NCBI RefSeq assembly: GCF_002878395.1
Contig: NC_061120.1
Location: 99,555,751-99,619,750 of the forward strand
From: Capsicum annuum
Taxonomy: Eukaryota; Streptophyta; Magnoliopsida; Solanales; Solanaceae
Length of the DNA: 64,000 nt
Direction: 5' to 3'
Of the stretch, positions 23,701 through 35,700 are shown in pieces. The position numbers and the translations under genes were made by a program. The notes under the pieces were generated by a model. It ran no database searches and was not told the DNA's origin. It was given only the letters and a program-made list of their open reading frames with translations. Every line of letters begins with the position of its first letter. The stretch's first letter is position 1.

Positions 23701-26700
23701 AAGACACATCTTATTAAAAAGACACCTCTTCACTAAATACTTATAATTATTAATTTAATTTTAAATAAAAATCCAACACTACCGATGCATTGGCTCAGTT
23801 AATATATACAAATGTTATCTTCTCAAAAAAAAAAAGCAGATATGAGAATCAAGAAATAATCTTATTTGATCTAATTACCTAACTTATCTATAGCAAATCA
23901 CATCAACAACATGAAACGAGATACAAATTAATTATGTGATCTGTACATGTAAATATCATGTATATGTGTGTGTCCCTTTACATACTTGTATAATATCATG
24001 GCTATGCATATTGTTGATAATAAACATAGATACATAAATCAGCATTCTGAATTTCAGAATTACTGATCAACCATGGCTTTGTGTTCAGATGAAATATATT
24101 GCAGTCCTTCAATATGCAAAATTTCTGAAAGCATACCTTAACATAATTCCTACTTGATGGAGATCAATCATAAATGTCGATTGTTCAGCAGCCATAAACT
24201 TACTCCCCATGGCACAAAATATCCTGCTTGTCAGTGTTATCACTCTCTCACATATTAGGCAACAAACAGATGACCTAAAATATAATCAACGCAAAGTAGA
24301 TGATCCTTATAACTTATGTGCTCATGTTGAAGAATGCAGATGAATATAATTTTTTTACAGACAAATGGTGCTGCATCTATTTAAATTGAACTAAAAACAG
24401 TAGAAGTGCAGAAACCTGTCAGTAAGCGGATGACCTAAAATATAACCAACGCAAAGTTGATAATTCTTAGAGATTATGTGCTCGTGTTGAAGAATGCAGT
24501 TGAATATAAATTTTTTACAGATGAATGGTGCTGCATCAAATTAAATTGAACTAAAAATAGTAGAAGAAGGGCGGAAACCTGTCAGTTAAACCCACTGTGG
24601 CAGCATCTGCTGGTACATAACTTCCAATGTGGGAAAGGAAAACTATCAAGGCAACCTAAAAGAATTATTGAAATAAATGCTTAAGTGGATGAAAATATGG
24701 AAATTGCATTAGTTACAGTTATAAGTATTTATTAGATGAACAAAATTGGTAAATACCAAGGATAGATGACCTGCCTCATTGGTGTTTACATCATTACGAG
24801 GTTGAGAGTAAGTTTAAACACCAGTATATTAGTGTTACTTATAAAAAAGGATAAAATTCAACACCAGTGAGGGAACCATATCCTTGGCTGATTCCTGTAA
24901 AATGAAATATATTTTAAGGAGATTTAATATTCAAAATTACAAAGTATAACATCTTGCGCTCTAGTGGTTCAATGAAGTTGGATTGAGCTCGGGTTCAATT
25001 CCCAACAGAGACAAAGACTCAGTGGTTTCTTCGCATCTATTCTAGCCTTGGTGGACAGAGCTACCAGGTACCTGTTGTTGGTGGGAGGTAGAAGGTACCT
25101 CATGGAATTAGTCGAGGTGTGCACAAGCTGGCCCGGACACTACGGTTATCAAAATAAAAACATCTTGCCTCAGATCAGAGAACTACGGTTAATCAAACTT
25201 GGAAACTAAGACATGAACTTTGGAGTGCGAAACTGATTATAACCAGAAAATCAAGACTACAGGTGGGAGTTGCAGCAACTCTTCCACTTCGGATGGTTCT
25301 GAAATGAATGAATGGTTTAGAGGGTCTAAAGATCTTCACTTCACTAGGTGAACAAGGACAGATCACCAAGTTGTTTGGGGTTATAGTGAGACCTTAGTCA
25401 TTCTACATATTTTGTCCTTACTGTATGTTAATGTCTAGTTTATCACTTCTCCTGTAAAATTCAAAAAAAAATATCACCCACTAGAAAAGGGTCTTTTTCA
25501 TCTAAAACATACATATTGGGATTTGCTATGGTAAATAGAGTTGAAACGTGAGGGGGAATTGTTGGGCTTCTCTCGACAAGATAAAAAAGATCAGATGTTA
25601 ATGATAGCATTGTCGACATCTGTCCCTTGAAAAAGAGTAAGATAGGCCAAAAGGCACAGAGACAGCCTTTATACGGCTTGGCTTCACTATCGCTCATAAT
25701 GGTCGACAATATTCCATCTAATAACTTGAGTTGTTAGTGAGAAAACATATTTATTTACTTAATTATTTCTGCAACACACCCCTTCATGTGCTGGTCTGAT
25801 TCCTTTTTATAGGCCAAACACATGGAACTTCTTTTCTAATAATGGGCGGCGGTAAGATTCGAACCGAGGATTTCGGCCTGCTCTATGACCATGTTAAAAA
25901 GTGTGACTATCTCATCGAAAAGCTTAAGCTATTAGAGAGAACATATTTTTATTTAGTTAATTCTAATTTCAACAAAAATATATTCATAAGTTAAAGAATA
26001 AATAAACTAATTACCTCTGTGATATAACCTAGTTTTCCAATTAAAAAAAAAGGACAGCCCGGTGCACTAAAGCTACCGCTATGCGCTGTGTCCAGGAAAG
26101 GGCCCCACCACAAGGGTGTATCGTACGCAGTCTTACCTTGCATTTCTGCTAGAGGTTGTTTCCAAAGCTTGAACCCGTGACCTAGTTTTCCAATATACCT
26201 CTAAATTTCAAAGTCAAACACAAACATAATGGAAATCACTATAGTAGATAGATTCATAAATAGATACTTATTTGTCTGGGATTTTCCTAACATCGGGAGA
26301 GTTGAGTGTTTGGCTTCAAAAATAAGGGTTTACTAGAACGTTTCTCTAGTGTTCCATCTTTTGGTTGACTTCGTAGCTAGTTTCATCAGTTAATTCAATA
26401 TCATCTACACGTAACACATGAATGGAATGTCATATTTTGTATTAGCTGGTAATTTGATTAGCCCATTGTTGATTTGTGAATATTTGAGATTTGATTTTGT
26501 AGGATCTTAATTGATTTGATAAAATCATATCTGATTTGTTGTAGGTAATTAGGTATTAGATAAAAGAGATCACATCTTGATTGTCATATCTACTAGAATC
26601 AAGCGATTTGATTCTATTATGTTTGCTTTCCTATACTATAAATTGCAGCTCTCAGATAAATAAAATGTACACTTTTGATACCAATCTTACATGGTATCAA

Positions 26701-29700
26701 AGCAGCTTTATTCTTATGTTGCTGATGAATAAAACAGCATTTACTGGGCTACGTCACACAGCGGCATTAACAGAAGCCGAAAGTTCTGTTAACAAAGTCC
26801 TAACCGAGACAACAATGAATGAAGACGGCGATTCTTCTCATTTTTCTTTTCAGATTACTTCTCACAAGCTGAATGGAAAAAATTATTTGGAATGGGCGCA
26901 ATCTGTCTGTTTGGCAATTGATGATCGAGAAAAACTTGGGCACTTGACTGGAGAAACGAGAAAGCCTGAACCAGGAGCACCGAAAATGAATGCCCAGAGT
27001 TCAAAAAACTCAATGGTAATTGCTTGGCTACTAACTCCATAGAATCTACCATAGGTAAACCATATTTCTTCCCACTACTAGGGTTGTCTGGGAGGTTGTT
27101 AGAGAGACTTATTCTGATATAGAAAATGTCTCTCAGATTTTTGAATTAAAAATTAAACTGTAGAAAATGAGGCAGGGGAAAGAAGTGTTATTCTTTACTA
27201 TAATAAGATGGTTTCCCTGTGGCAAGAATTAGATCAATGCTATAACGATGAATGGGAGTGTTCGAAGGATAGCGTAAAAGCAATGAAAAAGGAAGAAAGT
27301 GAGAGGGTGTATCTATTTTTAGCAGGGTTAAACCAAGATTTTGACAAACATCGTTCTAGACTTCTTGGGAAAAATCCGCTGCCTGCTTTGAGGGAAACAT
27401 TTTCTGAAATGAGGCGTGAATAAACAAGGAGGAATGTTATGCTAAAACAAAAAGATTTCAATCTGGAATAAAAAAATATAGAGTCATCTGCTTTAGTTGT
27501 TGTGAAAAATGAGAATGATAAGAAAAAAAGTTGTGTGATTTTAGCAAAAAATACTAGCAGACTCATGAGACTTGCTGGAAGATCCATGGAAAACCGCCCA
27601 TCTGGAACAAAAAAAGGACAAAAAAGCATGGCAATCAAGCCTTTCAGTGTACCAGCAAAGAACCGGGGCTGAAATCTTCTTCAGAAAAGCCACCATTCAC
27701 CAAGGAACAGCTAGAGCTACTGGACAAACTTCTCCAATCCAGTATACCTAGTCCTTCTACTCCCACTTGTTCTTTTACCCAAACAGGTAATGTGCCACAC
27801 ATTTTTTTAGTACAGATTCTACTAATATAAGCTCTTAGATAATAGATTCAAGGGCTAGTGATCACATGACATGGAACTCTCATTTTTTCTCGACTTATAC
27901 TTCTTTAGTAGGAAATAAAAAAGTCAAATTTGTTGATGGTTCCTTCTCAGCAATTGCTGGGAAAGGGACAGTCAAACTAACCCTTTTTATGACTCTTTTT
28001 GAAGTCTTTCATATTCCAAAATTGTCTCATAATCTTTTATCCATCAGCAAGTTGATTCAAAACCTTAATTGTCATGCTATCTTTGACAATATTTCATGTG
28101 TATTTCAGGACAAGGTCTCGAGGAGGATGATTGGCAATGCTAGAAAGTCTGAAGGTCTCTATTTTCTTACAGATGGCGACAATTCAGTAAATTTTAGTTC
28201 AACTTGTTTGAACTTTGTTCTAGTTGATAATAAAATCATAATATTGCACTATCACCTTGGTCATCCTAGTTTTCATTATTTGAAACTACATCCTTTTTTC
28301 AATGTAAATTTTGTGAAATGGCTAAACACAAACGTTCATCTTTTTCATCCCAAAGTTACCATGCCACAAAACCCTTTAAGTTAATCCATAGTGATGTTTG
28401 GGGACCTTCTAAGATAGCAACCGTAAATGGAAAAAGGTGGTTCGTATGTTTCATAGATGATCACACTAGACTAACTTGGGTGTACCTATTGAAAGACATG
28501 GGGGAAGTAAAACATATATTTGAGGCTTTTTATGTTATGGTTGATACACAATTTCATAATAAGATTCAAATATTTTGGAGTGATAATGGGAGAGAGTTTT
28601 TTAATAACCACCTAAGCAATTTTTTCACTTCTAAGGGAATAGTGCACCAAAGTTCATGTTCCGATATACCCCAATAAAATGGAGTAGCAGAGAGAAAAAT
28701 AGGCACCTTATAGAAGTAACTAGAGACTTAATGTTCACAATTGGAGTCCCTAAATTTCTTTAGGGAGAAGCTCTTCTGACATCCACCTATCTTATTAATA
28801 GGATGCCTTCCCGTATTCTAAGTTTTAAAACCCCTTTCAATATGTTCAAGACATACTTCCCTACTTCTAGATTGACAACTGATCTATCTTTGAGAGTTTT
28901 TGGGTATAGTGTATTTGTTCATGTTCATGATCATAATAGGAGTAAACTTGATCCACGTGCTAAAAAATGTGTGTTTGTTGGTTATGCCCCTAGTTAAAAG
29001 GGTTACAAGTGTTATGACTCAATTACTAGAAAGGTTATTGTCTCAATGGATGTCACCTTTTTGAATCACAACAATTTTTTGAAGCTCATCTTTAGGGGGA
29101 GAAACATAGTGAAGATTCGAGGGATGATAAAGATCTTCTTGACCTCACATGTGAGGAACAAAAGGATCCAAAATTTATAATAGATATAGGAAATAGTTTT
29201 TTAGTATTAGCAACCTAGATAAGGTAAGAGATCCTAACTTAAATAATGAAAATAAGGATACTGAGGCAATAGAGCATTTTCGTGAAACAATTAATGACAA
29301 GAACAGGGAACAAACAAAGGAATTATAGGTTTACATGAGAAGAAACTGAAATCAAGAAAAAGAGATCAAGGACTCTCATCAGAACCAAATGTCCTCCCCA
29401 CAAGATCTTATTGATACACAAGGTAATTCTCCAGAACCTAACTCTGATTTACCCCTTGTTAGTTTAGACCTTGATCTTCTAATTGCCGAACGTAAAGTGG
29501 TAAGAAAAGTCATCAACTATCCCATGCCAAATTTTGTGTCATATAGAAACTTATCCCCTTCCTATATAGATTTTCTTTCTCAATTGACTGGAATGGAGAT
29601 ACCAAGAAATGTGCAAGATGCTTTGAACATTCTCGAGTGGAAGGAGGCAATTCTTGAGGAAATGACCGCTCTGGAGAGAAATGAAACCTCGAAAATAGTG

Positions 29701-32700
29701 GAACTACCTCGTGGAAAGAAAATAGTGGGCTGCAAGTGGATGTTCACCATCAAATTTTAATCAGATGGGTCCCAAGAGAGGTATAAGGCACGTTTGGTAT
29801 CAAAAGGATTCGCTCAAACTTATAGGATTGACTATCTTGAGACATTTGCTCCAGTTGCCAAATTGAAGTCAATAAGGGTTCTTTTGATCATTACGGCCAA
29901 CCTTGATTGGACCCTCCAACAACTAGACGTGAAGAATGCATTCTTGAATGGAAAACTCGAAGAAGAAGTCTACATGGAACCTCCTCCAGGTTTGAAGAAA
30001 GGTATGGAACTAGAATGTGCAAGCTAAAGAAATCACTCTACGGGCTCAAACAATCTCCAAGAGCTTGGTTTGAGAGGTTTACTCAATTCATGAAAAAACA
30101 AGGGTACACTCAAGGGCAAGCAAATCACACCATGTTCATTCGACATTCTCTTGAGGGAATGACAACCATTTTGCTAGTGTATGTTGATAATATTATACTT
30201 ACAGGAGATGACTTGTCCGAAATGGAGAATTTAAAGAAACAGTTGGCCTCGGAGTTTGAGAGTAAAGATCTGGGCCAGCTGAAATATTTTCTTGGCATGG
30301 AAGTAGTGAGATCAAAAGAAGGCATTATGGTGTCACAAAGTAAGTATGTACTAGATCTTCTATGAGAGGGAATGAGTGGTTGTCGTCCAGCTGAAACACC
30401 CATTGATCCGAATATAAAATTCGAAAATAAAGAAGAAAATTCAGTTGACCACAGTCAATATAAAATACTAGGAGGGAAGTTGATCTACTTGTCACATACT
30501 CGACCTGATATAGCTTTTTCTATAAGCTTAGTCAGTCAGTTTATGTACTCTTCAAAGGAAAAGCACCAAGAAGCGGTCTACAGGATCCTTAGATATCTTA
30601 AAAGTTCTCCGGGGAAGGGATTGTTTTTCAGAAAAAGTCAACATAGGGGCATTGAAAGCTTTACAGATGCAGACTGGGTAGGTTCTACTACTGACAAGAG
30701 GTCTACATCTGGATATTGTACATTTATCTAGCCTAGAGGAGTAAAAATAAGAATGTTGTAGCCCGCAGCAGTGCTGAAGCTGAATACCGATCTATGGCCC
30801 ATGGGATTTGTGAAATGATTTGGCTCAAGAAGATGATGGAAGAACTCAAAAAAACGTTTGGTTTACCAATGAAGTTGTGTTGTGACAATAAAGCGGTCAT
30901 AAGTATTGCTCACAATCCAATTCAACATGATAGAACAAAACATGTTGAAGTGGATAGGCACTTCATAAATGAGAAGATTGAAGAAGGAAGTGTGTGCATG
31001 TCTTTCATCCCAACATATCAGCAAATTGCAGATATTTTCACAAAAGGCTTGTTTAAATCGAAATTTGAAATTCTTGTAAGCAAGTTAGGCATAACAGATA
31101 TTTACATGCCAACTTGAGGGGGAGTGTTGATTTGTGAATATTTAAGATTTGATTTAGTAGGATCTTAATTGACTTGATAAAATCATATCTGATTTATTGT
31201 AGATAGTTTAGGTAATTAGATCAAAAAGATCACATCTTGATTGTCATATCTGCTAGAATCAAGCGATTTGATTTTGTTATGTTTGCTTTTCTATACTATA
31301 TATTTGTAGCTCTCAGATGAATAAAATGTGGTACCAATCTTACACCCATATATAACTAGGATAAACAAGTACAAATTCAAGATAGAGTTGTAAACCATGG
31401 CTATAGAAACTTCTAAGTTCTATGTATCTTCTTAGCTCTCACATTTATAACCACTTCTTCATATGTATGGAAAGTTATATATTAGGTATAAATTGTTCTC
31501 TTTATCCACCAAAAGACGTTTCTTGATACTTTATTGTACTCTTTATCTAAGCCAACAAATATCAAATAGAGATTCTTCTTTCTCTCGTAAATTTCATTCA
31601 ATCTTCTTAGAAAATTATTACATCGCTTGTAGATACATGACATGAATATGAACTAGTTATGTCATTGTTGTAATATCCCCAAGTTTACGTTCTATCATTT
31701 TTTTTTCTCCAAATTTCGTCATATACTCCACTTGTCCATACACATTTTAAATATCTCCTCTAGCCATATAAATTGGAACTAAGGTACTTGTAACAGACAA
31801 GGTATATAAGACGAATTGATCTTTTATTCCATGAAGTAACAGGTATATATACATCTATGTTGATAGATATTGATCAGTTTCCTATATCCTAGCTTAACTA
31901 TAGGAGTAGAATAACCTAAGGGGGAATGTGATGATTTGGCCATATTTGATGTAAACCTCCCAATTTATCGAATGATAGGTGTGACTAGTGAGAGGGCTAC
32001 TCAAAAGTTTGAACTATGGATATAGAGTGAGGGTTTAAGTTTAGTAGAAGTAAGATTGAATGTATGTGGTGTATGTTTTGCCAACACAAGAAAAGTGAAG
32101 TATCAGTGAGATTGGACTAGATTGTGGTGCCTAAATACAAACAATTCAAATACCTAAGATTGATAAAAAAAAAGGGCAGCCCGGCGCACTAAAGCTACCG
32201 CTATATGCAGTGTCCGGGGAAGGGGCCCACCACAACAGTGTATTGTGCGCAGCCTTACCTTGCATTTCTGCCAGAGGCTGTTTCCAAGGCTTGAACCGTG
32301 ACCTCCTGGTCATATGGCAGCAACTTTACTAGATACTCCAAGGCTCCCCTTCAAATACCTAAGATTGATGTTCCCGTAAAATGGTATATACAATCAAAAA
32401 GGATAGTTGAATTGAAGAAGCATTAGTGGAGTGTTTATGCTATAGGAGGATACCTACTAAAGTAAAATGCAGATTTTATAAAACCTTTGTAAACCAACAA
32501 TGTTATATGGGAGTATACATATTCAGAAGCCCATCATATCCACAAAGTGAATGTTTTAAAAATGTGTATGTTAAGATAAATCACAGTCATACAAGATAAG
32601 ACAAAATTTAGAAATGACCACATTCTCTAGAAGATAGAAGTAGCATACATAGAGGATAAAGTGAGAGAAGGTCACTTGAGACGATCTGCTCACATCCTAC

Positions 32701-35700
32701 GTCGACTTGCAGACTGTGTGTGAAACCATAATGAATGGAAGTGTTAAAATCAGGCCCGATAGACCTAAAATCTAAAAAAGGGAAGTTGTTTTGAGAGATT
32801 TACAGTCTCTTCAAATCCATGCAGACTTGGTGCATGTAGGGTACACCGGAAGAAAATCATATAGGCGATGTCGTTAGAATTTTAATTTCTAGTGTCAAAG
32901 AACCTAAACTTTTAGATATTGGACTGACAGAGTCTAAATGGAGTGACGCGGCTAGACAGGATTCATAGAGCTGACTCGTATGAGTTTGGAATTGAGGCCC
33001 TAGTTGTTGTTTGTTGTGTTTACCTAATAGTAAAAACTATTATTAAAGGACAAAGATGGTGAAAAATAGCATAACGAAGAAAGATATGTAATCTACAACC
33101 GATTATATGAGAAACTAGAAGGTTCTTAGTCAGTTAACACTCCAAAGCACCAAATTAACATTGTGTGTAGTGAAAGAAAGAGAGAGTTCTACCTGCTTGA
33201 TGTAGATGCTTTTTCCCGAATAATTAGGGCCTGTGATGATATTAATTCTTCCTGGAAGGTTCATAACGTTCAGCCACAGGATATAGTGCTTGGCAAGAAT
33301 TAGTGAGTTCAAAATGGCTTCTTCAATGGACATTCCTCTATACCTTCATGAGAAATTTTTGTGTCGTTTGGAATAAATGTGTCTACTGTCATCTCCTGCA
33401 AAACATGTCTGTAAAAAGAATTATATAAAACGGAACCCCTTGGCAGATGCCCTAATGGTAAACCTTACTGCATTGCATTTAAAAGGATAGTTCCAGTTAT
33501 TCACATGTTTCTTACCTTCCACTCCTTATATCAAGCAAATCTTCTGCAGTCAAATTTGGTCTTACATAGTTATTTTGACGTGCAACCAAGGCTAATGCTA
33601 AAATGCTACGCAGAAGCAGAAAATAAATGTTAAGCGGGAATAGAAGAAAACAGAAAAAAATTGTATCAAAATGCTCACCAGTCAAGCTCAGCTGCAAAAC
33701 TAACAGCCTTGTGCACATGCACTGAGAATTGATGAATATGTGACACTAAGTCTCTTGTTATAGCTCTCTCCATATCTTCAAGAAAGCTCAAAAGAGTAAC
33801 AAAGAGGAAAATAAAGCAAAATAAACTACGAGAGAAACTCTATTCTAACTGAATCTAAATATTCGGGCCATGAAAAAGTTGGTGCTCGGTAGTGAAAAAG
33901 TTTCACGGTTTGGCTATCATACACGGTGATTGCAGGCAGCATTCAAATTTGTTTATCTGTTACTATTGAACTTTGTCAGAATGAACCATATTTCTTTTTG
34001 CTTCAAGTCTTTGAGGAAGTATAATGTGAAAGCTAAGGACAAGAATCAAGGAATACCCAGGATTTTATGATATATATCTCCAAGAAGGTTATCCATTTCT
34101 TTTGTCTTTGCGGTATGATAAAAGAACCTCCTGTGTTCTCCCTCCTCATCAGCAAACTAGACATTTGATAACCCATTCCTAATATAGATCAGAAGATGTC
34201 TAGTGATTTCATACACTGCTTTATAAATCAGCAATTACATACCGCAAACTCATAGTCCTGAAGACTCTCTAGCATTTCTTCATCAAGTTTTTCATTGAAA
34301 ATGCACATTAAGTAACCTGTAAGAGGAAAGGCACAGATATTGATCCCAACTATAGATGACAGTTTTATCATAGGTTTAATATGTGTTGAGAGATAATTCC
34401 GCAAAATTGACATGGTATAAGAGCCTTCTTTTCAGCTTTGATTCTTAGTGTCTTTCACCTGTGGTTCCCTTCAGAATTTTTTTTTTAAAGTCTTGGTTCT
34501 GCTTATTGCTTACTTTTACCAGTCAATCCTAAGCATCTTAGGAATTTCATCTTGGTCATTCTAGTATCATTGTGTTTCTGTCTCCCTTAGCTAGTCAAGA
34601 ACATGGCGTCACATTAGTTTGAGTCCTTCCATGTTCGTTTCACCGGAAAAATTACTCGAGAATTTCAATTTCAACTATTTGTCACCGGAAAAGAATTATG
34701 GGGACATATAGATGGAAGTGATCTTGCTCTTACCGATTCTACAAAGATCGATGAATGAAAGATTAAAGATGCTCGGGTGATGTCATGGATTTTAGGGTCA
34801 ATTGACCCTCTTATTGTTCTTAATCTCAGGCCATACAAGACATCAAAGGCTAAGTGAGATTACTTACAAAAGGTTTACAACCAAGACCGTAGCGCAAGGC
34901 GCTTTCAGCTAGAGCATGAAATTGCTAATTACTCTCAAGGAGGTCTCTCTTTTCAAGATTATTTTTCAGGATTTTAGAACTTATGGGCTGAATTACTGAT
35001 ATTATTTATGCTAAACTACCTGGTGAATCTGTCTCTGTAATTCAAGCAGTTTATGAGCAAAGAAAGAGAGACCAATTTTTGATGAAATTGCGATCTGAAT
35101 TTGAGAGTGTTCGCTCTAACTTGATGAATCGAGACTCATCTCCCTCTTTAGATATTTTTTTAAGGAATACTTCGTGAAAAGCAGCGTCTTTTCACACAAA
35201 ATGCTTTCAATCAAGAAAACATCCAGACTGTTGCATTTGCTGCAGGGAAAAGGAAAAGGTAGGGATATGAGCAAAATTCAATGCTATAGTTGCAAGCAAT
35301 GTGGCCATATTGCGCGCAATTGTGGTAAGAAGTTCTGTAATTATTGTAAACAACACGGGCATATAATCAAGGATTGTACCACACGTCCTCAAAATCGTAG
35401 GATCAATGCCTTCCAAGCGGAGATAAATGGTTCCACTTCTGATAACTCATATTCAACAGGAACTAACAACCAATTTGCTACTCCGGCAACTGGACAAGTT
35501 CTTACTACTGAAACGGTACAACAAATGATTGTGTCAGCCTTTTCAGCCTTGGGGCTACAAGGTAACGATATTACATCTAATTTTTGGCTTGTTGATTCTG
35601 GCGCTTCCAATCATATGACCAACTCAACTAGTGAGCTAAAAAATGTTCGTAATTATCATGGTCTCTCACAAATTCAGGTGGTCAATGGTAGTAATTTACC

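Larger units (their letters stand above)
14833..23835 (+). mobile_element. L1-led mosaic insertion with poly(A) and 17-bp target duplication
   Basis: The 17-bp target duplication GCAGATATGAGAATCAA (14816-14832, 23836-23852) and the A11 tract just before the right copy (23825-23835) are the marks of L1-type retrotransposition on the plus strand. The left 2.7 kb is L1 (untranslated leader, ORF1, start of ORF2). After about 17497 the L1 reading stops and a copia fragment, unclassified DNA and an RTE LINE follow. No L1 reverse transcriptase was found. It is either a later-invaded and partly deleted L1 or a chimeric insertion. Confidence 0.85.
10060..23908 (-). mobile_element. Copia-1: Ty1/copia element, 5' LTR split by a 9-kb insertion
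   Basis: It is bounded by a perfect 5-bp target duplication ACATG (10055-10059 and 23909-23913). The 3' LTR is 10060-10287 and the polyprotein remnant 10288-14698. The 5' LTR is in two pieces, 14716-14832 and 23853-23908, separated by an L1-led insertion (14833-23835). The second piece also lacks roughly 60 bp. PBS TGGTATCAGAGCC reads on the minus strand at 14700-14715. It is the same family as copia-2 and lies in the same sense as MSH5, in the 14.1-kb intron between exons 21 and 22. Confidence 0.93.
26467..31344 (+). mobile_element. Copia-2: structurally complete Ty1/copia element (4,878 bp)
   Basis: LTRs of 225 bp (26467-26691) and 220 bp (31125-31344), both TGTTGATTTGTG to TCTTACA, are flanked by a perfect target duplication CCCAT (26462-26466, 31345-31349). 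The PBS TGGTATCAAAGC follows the 5' LTR and the polypurine tract TTGAGGGGGAG precedes the 3' LTR. It is the same family as copia-1 but lies in the opposite orientation, antisense to MSH5, in the intron between exons 19 and 20. Confidence 0.97.
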
